DNA of 64,000 nt from Xiphias gladius (GCF_016859285.1 NC_053411.1:18658722-18722721), one strand, 5' to 3'. Shown: positions 22,101 to 45,603, counted from the first letter of the stretch. Numbers and translations are program-made. The notes: generated by a model from the letters alone, not told the origin.

Positions 22101-25100
22101 GAACTCGGCACTTTTCCTCATCACCTCCGTCCCTGGTTGTCAGCGCAACAAAAACGTGACGACGAAATGTCGGGCACCGCTGCTTGAAATTCTTTTCTTT
22201 TCTACATTTTTACAAAACACATAATCTATTATATGTGATCTATATTAAAAATGATAATTGGATGATTGATACGACAAAAAAAAGGCTGGTAATAACCTCA
22301 CAGCAACAGGCCCCATTCTATATTAAAGAATATCTTCTCTCCCAGACGCTCTGTATGCGACCTATTCATATAAAGCCATTTTACACAATCCATTCTTTGA
22401 AACCAGACAAGGTGGAGTATTTCCAGTGACGTAGAATTATCCTACAACCAGTTATTACAGCAAGCTCATATGTTTTGACAATTTAGTACAGTTTTAATCC
22501 AAACAGACACAATGCAGGAGATTTGCTCAAGTGTCACCTTATTCAAAAAAAGATACAGTCTCCTTCCATGTGCTTTCTGCTTTTTCAGAGAAATTGAACA
22601 GATGGATGAGGATCCCCGCTTTGTTATCACATCTCTAGCATGAGTCATTGTCTCATAGAGTAATTTAGCTCATTGACAGGGAGCCCACTAACTTCTGCTG
22701 ATAATCTTCAGGTCGTTCAGATGAAGAAGTCTGCCAAGAAGCAACAAAGCTTTTCCAAGAGTCATCTGAGATTCCTTGGCCAATTCCCAACTAATGAGCA
22801 TCCCTGCCAATCTGGCCGACTCTATTTTAAATTTTAAACAAGTTTAAAAATAGTTTTTGACCGGAAAAAGAGAGAAATTTTCACGTGGACTTTGTTTTTA
22901 TGTCGAACTGTCAGTAGTAGTAGTTGTTTAAATGATGTTTCTGTGTAGAACTGAAGGCCACCAGAGCACATCTGGAGTCCCAGCTGTACTGTGGGGTTCC
23001 TAATACAAGCAGTTTGAATGATGATGATGATGAAGAGGAGCGAGGAAGAGCCAGGCGCTTCAGGAGGTTGGTGGGAGGACTGCCGACAAAACCGGTCAGT
23101 TACACATTTCATTATCTTTATTACCGCTTACAACGGGAAACCAGCCCGCTGGATCTGACAGTAAATTCCTTGTCTGTGTGCAGACTCAGATCCAGTGGCA
23201 GGTCGCCATAGAGGTGAACAGGAAGATTGACTGTGGAGGAGCTTATATCGGAGGCTGCTGGGTCATCACCGCCGCTCACTGCATCGGGTAGGACACGTGA
23301 AGTAGCGCTGGTGATGACAGCAGTAGTTGTAGTTGTACTCATGACCGGAGAAAAGTTGCAGTCACGCAGTCAGACATTGTAGAGGCAGGTTATTGTCGGA
23401 TTTAGAGCTGAAATGCTTGTTAGGTTAGACAACTAGACGTTTGACCGAAAATTAAATAAGAAGTTCTACAATCAGTTGATCATTTTAGTCACTTTTCAAT
23501 CAAAAAGGGAGTTTTATAGCATTGTAATCTGAATATCTTTGGGGTTTGGATTGTTGGTCACCCAAAACATTTTAAGCATTTGCACAGTCTTGCTTTAATT
23601 TGCGCCTTTCTCAACCAATCGCCACAATTAATGGATCAGAAATTCAACCTGTTAAAAATAAATGAGTAAAAATAAACAAATAAATAATAAAAATGAAAGT
23701 AAATAACAATAAAAGTGTCAGTACCCTGACAACAGTCGTTCTCCTCTCTCTCACCCCTTCTCTCTCTTCCAGACCCAACCCTTCTCTGTCAATAACAAAC
23801 ACTGGAGTTTCTGGTCAAGACGGCCAAGACAACACTAAGTAATGATCGATTTTTCTATGTAGTGAACAAAAAAGTTTCTTACTCTGCCATAACCTCTCTG
23901 TTTTGCACTGATAGTAATAGTCTCTCGCCCATTTATTTCCCCCAGGCCTAATCTTGCTGGGTTTATGGTGAAGTTTTCTCTCTGGCGGAGGAACAGAGCT
24001 CAGAGCTCAACAGACATCGTTCCTGTTCACAACATCCACATCCACCCCAAGTATGCATGCGTGTTTGTCCGTATGTGCAGTATGAACGATGGCGACGTGC
24101 CCCATATATCGTGTTGTGCTCTCGGGTTTTAACCCAGAAAAGGCCAGGTTTGGAAAGGCCTCTATGCTGGACCCGGTGGGACTTGAGTGGAGGTCTGTTC
24201 TATTTTGAGTTTGCTTTAGAATTAAGCTTTGAAGAAGGAGAATGAAATGCCACTTTTCTCTTGGAAAGGCCAGTATGTGGTTGCTTCACTTGTGATAGGA
24301 ATTTTTAAGAAGTTGCATCAATACATTTATCAGTGTTATATGGGAAAACTGGACAGTTTCTAACCTCGAGAGTGCAGCTCAAGATTTGGTAGAAGTCACC
24401 ACCCTGGTGAAGGCAGGATAGCTGAAAATACTTGGGAAATAAAGCCTGGTATGTTGGAGAAGAGTTGTGCGATGCACTTATTTTTTAGAGGCTAAAGAGG
24501 AAACACGTAAAAAGCAAAGATAAACTTCAAAAGGTTTTTGCCAGTGATTTTCTTGACAGGTTAAATGGCCCAACTCTAAATACTTTAGTACATGTGGGAA
24601 CGACGACATCAGATAAGTAAAGTAACGTATCATCAGCTTAGAGGGAGATTTGAAGAGATGTTCCTGATGGATGACCCACTGCTCAAAAATGTGATAAAAT
24701 GGCTCAAAAATAGAAAAAAACTAAAGGGGAAAATGGGGACATCCCTGTCTGGTTCTTTGTGGTGTAACAGAACAGAAACCTGCAGGTTTATCACAACAGA
24801 TATTCAGTATTTTTCAGTCATCGTAAACTAAATATTGCAAAGCATTGCTTCAGCCAAAGATGACAGCAATAATCTAAAACTGTAACCACATTGACCCCAA
24901 ACCCAAACCGACACTAACCATCTTTCCGTAATGTCTAACTCAACCACGGACTCGAATAAAGGTATAACCCCGTCACCCGTGAGAACGACATCGCTCTGGT
25001 GCAGCTGAAGAAACTTCCGATGACCGAGGAGTGTTTGATGAGCAACCCTGCGATCAGCCCTGTCTGTGTTCCCTGGACCACCAGGCTCTTCCATGCCAAC

Positions 25101-27068
25101 CACAGCTGTACCATCTCTGGATGGGGACAAAGCGCAGGTACAAGAGCTTGCCAGCATTAAATATGGTTCCGTGATGTGTACATGAGAAGTTATTAAGCCT
25201 TAAATAGAGGTATGCAAAATCAGTCAAATAGGCCCAAAACAGCTACCTCGGAAAGGGCTTAAGAAGCTCTCCCTCTCATCCATCACTAACAACTAGCTTG
25301 CCAGACTAATGTGGCCTATTGGTTAAGCTCTGTCTCTTCTCCTGTTTCCATGTGGGTATCTTGTATCTATTTGCAACATATGACAGAGAAAGAAAGTCAG
25401 AGAGAGAAAGAGAGAGAGAGTTTTATTACATTTGAAAATACTCCAACCGGTCAGGTTGCTGAACTCTAATGCTAATGTTCACTCAACATTTCCTCCTGTT
25501 GTCTCGATAAATGTCTCTTGTCTCTGTTGTTGTACGGATGTAGTACCGTGAAAATTGTGAAGTGAAAAGTGAAGAGTTATAGTTGTAAATATAAATATAA
25601 GTTATAAATTGTTCTGATATCCTAACAATAGTCCATTTTTTTTGTCTGTAGATGGTAGACTGTCTCAGGTCTTACAGTGGGCTAGCGTCTCCCTCATTGG
25701 AGACTGTCAGAGATTCCACAATGACAGCTTTAAACCTGGCATGATCTGCGCAGGTAGGTGTGGTCGTATCCTGGTGTCTTCTAGTGGGGGTCGTGTTTGA
25801 TATACTTACGAAAAGAAACCCTTTGCGGTTTGCTTTTGTGTGCAGGTGAACTGGACGGCAGCGTTGACGCCTGTCAGGGGGACGATGGAGGTCCACTGGT
25901 GTGTGAGGATGAATTAGGTGTTTCTTACCTGTGGGGCATCGTCAGCTGGGGGCAGGGATGTGGCCGGCCGAGATCTCCTGGAGTTTATACACAGGTGAAT
26001 TATTTAACATCAGCCTGGCAGTTTGACCAGATTGGTATCAAACATGGAACAGATATTCATGGTCCAAAGAGGTTGAACCATTGAAATATCGCCTCTTTCA
26101 GGTCAAAATATATATTCAACAGCCTAATTTAACCAAATTTGGAAAAATCTTTCCAGCACGTGAGCTCTGAATGGGCCGCCATATTTGGATCCTACATCCT
26201 TCGTTTTGTACATCCATCGGAATGATCTTTGTGTTTTCGGTGAATCTGTGACCTCTAGCGGCATTATGACGCCACTTTATACACATACTCTACTTGTACA
26301 CAAGAAATACATTAAAATGCAATCTGAGCACATTCATGCTTCCCAGAGGATGAACCCCACGAGCTTTCCTCTGTCTACCCCTCAGGAAAAAACATCAGCA
26401 TTGCACCAAAGAAAACATAATCAAATGTGGGGGTTGACATGGAATTTACTAATCAAATTCCAGCTTCCCAGAGGATAAGCATTGACATTGAATGTTGTAC
26501 AGATAATAATGTTCCCTCTGGATTAATTGTAGTAATTTATGTGATTTTCTGACTTTTCTTCTAGCGCCGCCCCGAGGTTGAAATTTTAATGTGTCCAATA
26601 CATTTGGTTTATGACCGAATACCTGCAACACTAATGACATTCCCACCAGCCTCAGCTGTACTTTGTGTTTACTGCTATTAAGCTAAACAAAGATGGAGAC
26701 AATAGTCTTACACTACTTAAAATCAGCATGTTAGCATTGTCGCTGTGAGCATGTTAGCACGCTAATGTTAGCATTACGCCTAAAACAACTCCGTGCCTCG
26801 GCGCAGCCTCGCAGAACCACTAGCACGGCTGTAGACTCTTAGTCTTGCCTCCTGTCAAACACTTTTGTATCAGAGAACCCAGTGACGTTTGTAGCCACAG
26901 GTTGACGCTAGCAGGACCTAAAGTCTTGTTTTCTAAAAAATGACGGTAAACCTATAAAAGTAATAATAATAATAACCCTGCTTCTGGTCTCTCTTCCAGG
27001 TTGCTCATTACTTCGAGTGGATCAGACTACATACAGGCTGGCCTGCGGTGACCAAGTTCAACTCCTAG
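16123..27068 (+). CDS. cfi: Complement factor I, copy 1, catalytic Ser replaced by Asp (probable pseudoprotease)
   Basis: Exons: 16123-16170, 16873-16940, 17042-17195, 18939-19002, 19133-19301, 19399-19571, 19651-19758, 20661-20774, 21368-21403, 21529-21549, 22949-23094, 23184-23287, optional 23773-23838, 23946-24050, 24962-25137, 25652-25753, 25846-25994 and 27000-27068 (TAG). The frame closes at 623 residues with the optional exon, 601 without. Order: signal peptide [21 protein letters not shown] (about 36-111, [12 protein letters not shown]); SRCR (about 115-225); LDLa1 ([12 protein letters not shown]) and LDLa2; acidic linker; RFRR cleavage site; trypsin-like domain from residue 359. Active factor I cleaves C3b and C4b with cofactors such as factor H, in plasma. 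Here His (TAAHC, codon 23277-23279) and Asp (ENDIAL, codon 24987-24989) are kept, but the Ser codon is GAT (25884-25886, QGDDGGP). The protease domain begins LVGG, not IVGG/VVGG. S1-pocket Asp (DACQGD) is intact. The exon at 24962 has a weak acceptor. No stop or frameshift is seen, so non-catalytic function is more likely than decay. Confidence 0.93.
17483..18047. repeat. Candidate interspersed element in CFI copy 1 intron 3
   Basis: The intron (17196-18938) has no coding homology. The 15-mers GTCGTCTTATATTCG (17483-17497) and GTCGTCCTATATTCG (18033-18047) bracket about 550 bp in direct orientation. The word GTCTTATATT recurs just after the second. Such motifs are frequent in vertebrate DNA-transposon relics. 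I cannot name the family. Confidence 0.4.
23773..23838 (+). other. Extra 66-nt in-frame cassette exon candidate in the CFI copy 1 protease domain
   Basis: It has a strong acceptor (pyrimidine-rich tract ending TCTCTCTTCCAG) and donor AA|GTAATG. It is in phase with both neighbours, so inclusion adds 22 residues ([20 protein letters not shown] region) and skipping keeps the frame. The next exon, 23946-24050, is 105 nt, exactly like its copy 2 counterpart 38130-38234. The 66-nt block therefore has no counterpart there. Its 5' end (ACCCAACCCTTCTCTG) resembles the 5' end of the copy 2 exon (ACCCAACCCCTCTGCG), suggesting partial exon duplication. Use in mRNA is unproven. Confidence 0.5.
26341..26847. 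repeat. Dispersed percomorph repeat (GTTAGCATG family) in CFI copy 1 intron 16
   Basis: Segments in order: CCCAGAGGATGAA, CTAGCGCCGCCCCGAGGTTG, TGACATTCCCACCAGCC, CAGCTGTACTTTGTGTTT, then GCATGTTAGCATTGTC repeats, ending CTGTAGACTCTTAGTCTTG. I recognise this order from a very abundant percomorph repeat. The remainder of the intron (26100-26340, 26848-26999) shows nothing further. Confidence 0.7.
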
Positions 27069-27257
27069 GAAACACTCTAACACAACCACTGACATAAGGA
27101 TTACATTAATACTTCACCGTGGCTACAGCCATGTACAGACAGATTGTGACTGTAACTCTCTTAATTTTCAACTAATAAGTTATTAATTTGCTGCTGTAGA
27201 GAGGAGATAAAAGCTATTTCAACCATTAGCATTGTGTAGGTTTATTAATGTACTGTT

Positions 27258-27263
27258 AATAAA
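27258..27263 (+). promoter_or_regulatory. Polyadenylation signal of CFI copy 1
   Basis: AATAAA lies 190 bp after the stop codon of CFI copy 1. It is the first canonical signal downstream. Confidence 0.7.
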
Positions 27264-27983
27264 ACATATTCATGTGATTACTAAGTTGATTGGTGTTATT
27301 AACACCTGTGTATTCATGTTGATTAATGTGCATTGTCACTCATGACCTTTCCATGGTGGACATACAAACACACGTGGACACAGTCTGTGCCCCAGATTGC
27401 TTCAGCTCATTGATCTTGTACGGGCAGGTGTGTTTAGTGGGGGTTGCGTTTGTGGTTGTGTGGACATGTGGGGAAAACCCAGATTCCATTCACCTGAAAC
27501 CACAGCAATGAATTTCACTACAGAAACACGAACATGTGGATGCGACCATCAGTTGGGAGGTTGGGAGTTTGACCTCAGTCTGAGCCCGAGCCCTTTCTGT
27601 GCCAGTTTTTTGTGTTGTTTCTCTTAGTCTAAACACACTCTTGCAGCCTTTTTGACAGTGTGTGTTGAGTCCGATTTTGCTCTATATTTCTCTTGTCAAA
27701 AAATCCAATGAAAAGACCCAAGCCAACAATGTGTTAATGCATCGCTCAACCCTTTCTGATTCCTCTCCTCTGTCCGTGGCTCTGAGGAGGCACATTTTTA
27801 AAAACACCTCACAAATATATTGCTTGATATTTTTAAAACAGTCTCAGTAATTTTCCTAAAACAGCCGCTTATCGTAGTTTTTATCAGACAAATAGGATGA
27901 AATAGTTCATTTGCTGGGGACTATTTGCAGCAGCGGATTAATCCACATGTGTTGCTCTACTGAGTATTTGTGGCAGCGGGAAG

Positions 27984-27984
27984 G

Positions 27985-28038
<54 letters not shown>
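27984..28038. repeat. (GT)n microsatellite
   Basis: About 23 uninterrupted TG units from 27992, with an interrupted start. Confidence 0.97.
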
Positions 28039-28039
<1 letters not shown>

Positions 28040-28780
28040 CTGAGTCAAAATAAACTACACTGTGTGTGTATGTGTCCATGGTGATGAAGGAACATGTCAC
28101 CCAGTGCAGCAGTGACGTGTTTTTAATATTTTCTGGACAACAGTGGAGCTCCGTGGCTCAGGGGAATGAGATACATCAGGCCGTGATACACACACAGTGC
28201 TTGTTTGAAGGAGTCATTGTTGGTTTTGATCTACGCTCGAGGTTTGTTGAAAAGAAGAAAACGACGCCATAAATATCACCAGGCCTGTGCTTTAAGTTGC
28301 CTGTGTGAACAAAGCCGAAGCCTCAGAGTCTGCCTGTTTCATGATATGTACACAGTGATTTTGAAATCTTCTTTTATTGATAGAATGTTGAACATTAACT
28401 TATTTGTACTTCCATCCGTCCCTTTATCCTCTTCGGGGTCGCGGAGGGCTGCAACCTGTCCCGGCATGCGTTTTCATTTTTCCCCAGCAGACGTTTTGAC
28501 TCGTCACAGCGGGAAGCGCAGAGTTTTTGCTAATAACAGTAACAATAGTTCCATTCTATGCAAGTGTCCCCGTGAACCATCATAGTGTGACTGCGAGCCA
28601 GCATGTGCAGGAACGGGGCCCTGAAACTAAAGCAGCTAACTTGAATTCAATCATTAATTAAAAATATTTAAACCTGTGTTTCTTCTACTGTGACATGCCC
28701 AAAATGTTTCAGTGAAAAAGGTCTATTGGCTGCTCATGTTCACACTCGCAGGAAATTCAGAGGAGCTTTCAGAGGGATTA

Positions 28781-28863
28781 GAGTCACCGGCCCACAGACG
28801 GAAACAAATGCCAGGTTCAAACCCCAACCTTCAGCGCTGACCACCGAGCCACCGTGCCGCCCA
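28781..28863. repeat. Interspersed repeat 3' fragment
   Basis: The words GGTTCAAACCCCAACCTTC and ACCACCGAGCCACCGTGCC match the tail of a very common teleost repeat, in which normally a 'gcgctaaccactgcgccacc' phrase is seen. A likely related fragment lies at 28411-28470. Confidence 0.55.
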
Positions 28864-28983
28864 CACGTTTGTGTTTGTCTGGTTACTGGAACTGGGGGGT
28901 GTCTGACTCCATATACTGTTCAGTGTCAATACAGTATATGATCAGTCAGCTGAATCAATGTGGAGTCCGGGCTGTTTACGTAT

Positions 28984-29014
28984 TGACGAGACAAGCTAAT
29001 GATTGATTGATGAC
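28984..29014 (+). promoter_or_regulatory. Upstream block of CFI copy 2 shared with copy 1 (HNF1-like)
   Basis: This is the same roughly 31-bp block as 15979-16009, with two substitutions; its core is GCTAATGATTGAT. It sits 280 bp before the copy 2 start codon. The TATA box that follows the block by 10 bp in copy 1 has no match at that spacing here. A TATAAAG exists further on at 29114-29120. Confidence 0.5.
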
Positions 29015-29263
29015 GACATCGGCGGACAAACGATTTGTCAGATTGTCAGTTGAAGTGCTCCAGTTCAGATAGAATAACTGTTTCTCTGTCTGTATCTGTA
29101 GCTGTTTCTTCGTTATAAAGGACTTTTTGTTGTTTAGCGTAAGTCCGTTTTTTTTCTTTTTGTCTCTCCACAACAATATTTCTGAGCACACGAGAAAAAA
29201 GGAGAAAACATTTTTGTAAGAAGCTGAAGTGTAGGTCAACATATTCCGTTCATGTTTGCCAGG

Positions 29264-40814
<11,551 letters not shown>

Positions 40815-41520
40815 TGAAGCAAACGCACACACGCAAAACTCTACTTTTTAAATACTTGGCGAGTCGTACTCGTTGGTGATTGAAGTCGTTTTTTCACAGG
40901 TATTTCACCCTGGCTGCAGCTTGTGTGATGATGGCCACTCTGTTTACTGTGAATAAAACTTTGTCGAGCCGAAGTGTTTTCATTTTCAAAAAAATCGCAT
41001 ACTTAGAATAGCTCTTTTTTGTTTAATGGTTGTATTGGTGATAAAAAAAAGCCAGTTTGTGCCCAATAAATTTGCCAGTAAATTCTATGGCCAATGAAAT
41101 ATTGACCTATGTTTAGATAGCTAATATTAGCCTGACATCTCTCTACAGGTATCAGTAACTTACAGTTTTCTAAATGTACTGCGACCAAAATATAAGTTTC
41201 TGCTTCAACAGCTAGCACATCTCTTCAGCCGAGGCAAAGACTAGAATGTACTGTGTGTATATTGCTGTTCTACGTAAGCGCGGGATGAGTAGTGAGTCAT
41301 CTGAAATATTTTAACATTTCACAGGAGAAAAAAAAAGGGCTTTTAATACGTAAGGAAAAAAAAAATCTGTTTTGACATATATTTGATAGATTCAAAGAGA
41401 TAGCAGAAGAATAAAAAGAGCAACAGAGGATAGGAATTTCCCTTGACAAAGTCAGGTGGCATGGAAACAAACATTTTTCAGAAACAAGGACTTCAAAAAA
41501 AGAGAAAATGAGCCAAAATC
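40815..41520. other. Convergent 3' ends of CFI copy 2 and mcub
   Basis: AATAAA at 40952-40957 (+) serves CFI copy 2. On the minus strand, ATTAAA at 41342-41347 or 41022-41027 could serve mcub. Otherwise the stretch is AT-rich and unremarkable. Confidence 0.55.
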
Positions 41521-44500
41521 TCAGGTGGCTTTTTGCGGTTGAACCGGTTCGACCGGCAGCCGCAGCTGAATGGCGCTTCTCAGCCTCCTAAGGTCGTCCT
41601 CCACCTGCACAAACACACACCGTTTTTCAGCTGACGCATGCGAGGTACGTCCAGCTGTGGGGGTCTGGTGACCTCCCCTTGTTTCTGACGTTCTGACAGC
41701 AACTAAAACCGTGCTGAACATTTCATCTCACACATTCATCTTGGTTTGTCAGGAGCAAACAGTAACAAGCCAAAGCAAACTTTACGGACTGTTTCCCTTG
41801 TGTAAATGGTCACATTGTGTGTTGTGTCAAGTCTAAGGCCCTGCTGCGCCTCACAGCTAATCTGCCTACTTCTTGCGTGTCGTTTTAGTATCACGTACCT
41901 ACGACTTCTGTAAGTGTAAGTCAAACTTCTACCGTGAACTTATTTTAAAGAGCGACTTAGCAGCAGCTGAAAGTCCTGTGCTGTGTCACAGTGGACTCCG
42001 GGGTGTGGCGGTACACCGTGGCATCACCGGTGGGTGGGGTTACAGGTGCGACCCGTCAGGGATGCCGGCTGGCGTCGGGGTCGGAACGGATCAAAACGTT
42101 CACCCAGAGAGGACAATGCAAACACTGCTGTTCAGCCATGATGTTAGGTTACTCTTGAGTTTCAAAGTTTTACTCTTATGGCTGTTTTCCCTTTAAAGTA
42201 TTTTGTAACTTGTTTTTTCTTAAAGTACCGCATCCTGAAAATGAATATGATTCCTATGAGGTGATTCTCAATATCTTTCTGATTGAATAGCTTTGGATTC
42301 ACGACTATAAAGATGTTTTATACTGATTTGGACTGACCGAAGAAGCCGTTTGGGTAAAGGCGGTTCGCTTGCGGTCCCGTGTGTGTTCGAGTCTTGTGGT
42401 CGGCGTGTCAAAAATGTCAGTGCGTTAACAGTGTGCTCACCTTTGCCAGCTCGTCCTTCAGCTCGTTGTATTTTTGAGCGTCGAATTTCTGCTGAGTCGC
42501 TCTCTGGTGGAAGAAGTGAAGGAACTGACGGTCCCTCACGTCCGGGCAGAGGAAATCCTGCGACGCACGCAGTCACACAAACACGATGATAAAGCGCGGA
42601 CACACATTCGTACTTGTCCTCACTGACAGAATACATTCCCTGGCTCCAAACACTTGCGTGAACCCAAACCTAATTCTACCCTTGGCCCCTAAAGGCAAGT
42701 CTCAACCCTCAAACAGTCCGATGATAAACTGAAGACCAGTTCAAACGTCCTCGCTCATATGGTTCCAAAATATGAATTGGTCCTCACAAAAGTAGAAGAC
42801 AAAAACAGGGTCCTTCTACCTGTTTGGTGAGGACGTAGTAGGCGAAGAAGATCATGCTGGTGGTGTAGGAGATGAAGTAGGTGACTGGCTCCATGATGTC
42901 CCAGGCAAACACATACCTGACACACACACACACACACATTATTACAGGCTACCTGAGTGCAGTAAACTCTCACGTTCCAGGCTTGTGAATGTGTGCGTTC
43001 ATCACCAGGTGAGGTAACCCAGGAATCCTCCCTGCAGGGACAGGTAGGCAAGCCCCAACCACCCCAGCATGGATGCTTTAGACTCGGCCTCCTGCGCCAT
43101 CCGGAGTTTAACCTATACACACACAGGCCCGTTTCCGTCACTGCAGAGGACACTGCATTGACTAGTATTTGTTTCAGCAGGGAGAATATGGAAGGAGGGT
43201 GTAAACTTTCATTTTAAATCAATACCAGTTTGTAATGCTATTGTTTGAATGGTTCTAATAATCCTCCTATGTCGTGAAATACATATATACACAAACTTTC
43301 ACTGTATTCAGTATGAAGTAATAGCAGCATCTGATGTGTAGTAGTAATCCCCAGTGTGTGGTAGTAGTGCTCCGTGTGTTTGGCGGCAGCGCTCGTATCA
43401 GTACTGTTTTAGTCCACGGTAGCGGCGGTATTTGATGTGTAGTACCGTCTCCAGCGGCCTCAGCCGCTGTTTGAGCTGCTCCTGCCTGATCAGCAGCTCC
43501 GAGTGTTTGACGTGTTGCTGCCGAGGAAGATTCAGCGCCGAGTGAAGCAGGTGGACCACGTACTTCACGTCGTCCAGACCCAACACGTGTTCGTGAGACG
43601 AGCCTGATGCGCAGAGGAAGAGGCGTTTGCGGCGGCGTCTTTAGCGTTACACGTGCGAAATACCACATTTTAAATTTTGACTGACCCAAAAGTTGTATTT
43701 TCCCATTTCCGTAACGCAAACACGTCTGAAGTGCTAATAGCGACCCCTAGAGACACACGCAGGTTGTACCTTGTCCGAGGGAGCGAACGTTGTGTGTGAC
43801 GTCATTGATGACAAGCTGGAAATCTTTATACAGAACAGTTTCCATGAAAGTGCACGAGGAGATTCTCTGTCCATCTGGTGAAAGAAAGTACAGTTTAGTT
43901 AGTTTTTGTGTATCCGTAACTCGTGTGCCTGCATTATTGTTACTCGTGCGTGTTTCAGTTTAATTTTTAGACCTTGTGAGGACATTTTAAAAAGTGAAGA
44001 CATTTCACTCAGGATATTTGTAGAAAATCAGAATTTTCTGTTGGACATTGGGGACATTCTCTAGGAAGTCGAGAACCTTTTTAACAGTGTAGACATTTTT
44101 GCATAGTGATGATGTTTGTTGCAATTGAGAACATTTTTAGAAAGTAGGGACATTAGTGGAAAAGTGGGGGGAACTTTAACTTCAAGGTTAGAATTAAGTT
44201 TCAGTTAGAGTTCGTGTTACATGCTGGGGACCTTACAAGGGTGGCAGTTCACGAGTTTGCGTTACCTCCATTGAGCAGGGCGGCGCTGTGCACTCCGGGG
44301 TCTTTGGTTGCGATGTCTCGCAGCAGGTCACCCACGGTGGTCAACATGGGAGTCAGAGTGAAACGACCCTCCTGACCTCCGGGCAGACGCAATGAGAGGA
44401 CCGGGCGACCGAGGCTGTAGTGGACAGACACATCTGAAAGACAGGGAGGGATGTACATATCAGTCACACTTTGGTATTTTCTTTGAACTACACAGCTTAA

Positions 44501-45568
44501 GCAAACAAAATTACAGCGTGGTCATCAGTGAGCTTTGGAGGTGTTGGTAGGGGTATTTTTGAGGTTTGGACCGAGCCAGACTAGCTGTTTTCCCCATTTC
44601 CCGTCTTTATGCTAAGCTAGGCTAACCGCGTCCTGACTCCGGCTCTGTACTTAACAGGCAGACGTGAGATTGATATTAATCTTGTGTATTTACCCCAACG
44701 TTAAACTATTCCGATCAAGGGACTTTGGAAAGAAAAAGAAAGAGACAGAGTTTACCTTTGGTTGGGGGTCGACTGCTGTAACTGGAAACGACACAGCCGG
44801 ACCAGACTGAACTGGACTGAGAGAAAAAAATGAATTATCACACGTTTCCGACTCTGGTATGTTCCCTGACAATCGTGGATATTGAACCAGCAACCTTTTC
44901 GTCTTCTAAAAGAAATGAACTTTCTTTCTGTTGGCTCCTGTGTGTGTGTGTGTGTGTCCGGTTAAGTAGTTTTAATACCTAAACCCAAGCAAAACTTAAC
45001 CACAGAGGCGGCAGGTAAGGAACTTCTCACGTGAATCATTTTCTGTATTAGATGGGCGTGGTTACGGAAACAACTGAACTGAGAAAAAGAGAGAAAACCT
45101 GAACGGTTGAGGGACATAGAGAAAGAAATGGAAGGTACGGAGAAAGAGAGAGAGAGAGACGTGCTCGAAAGCTGCACGTCCTAACAGTTCAATCACACAG
45201 GCCTTTCTATACATGTGAGGACCCCCATCGTCATGATGCAGTCCCTAGCTGCATGCCCTAACCCTAAGGGGCCTGTATACTCCGTCAGAACTGCTTGTCA
45301 GATGGCTGGATAGCTTCAGAGACGTTCGCGTCCACTTCAAGCCTGGGTTTGAACTTCTCTCTCTAGCTCTCACAGCTAGCCCCTCTACATGACGCTGACC
45401 AGCGTGGCCAGTCGCACAACTACAGTATAAAGGCTTCTTCTTCTGACGTGGTCACACGCCATGTCAAGCGAAGCGGAGGACTGGCCAAAATGTCCTCGCA
45501 ACGCAGAAATGTCCTCGCTGCGATGGTTTTGAACCTGAAGATGGTCCCCACAAAGATAGCAATACAAG

Positions 45569-45603
<35 letters not shown>

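Larger units (their letters stand above)
27264..28983. other. Intergenic region between the two CFI genes
   Basis: No gene is seen. It contains a long GT microsatellite (27984-28038) and fragments of a common fish interspersed repeat: 28411-28470 (CGGGGTCGCGGAGGGCTG, CAACCTGTCCCGGC) and 28781-28863 (ending GACCACCGAGCCACCGTGCC). Only the last bases before 28984 belong to the copy 2 promoter. Confidence 0.6.

Noticed and set aside
29114-29120. TATAAAG upstream of CFI copy 2 as its TATA box
   Set aside because: It is 100 bp after the conserved block, unlike the 10-bp spacing in copy 1. It may be coincidental, so it is not called as a separate feature.
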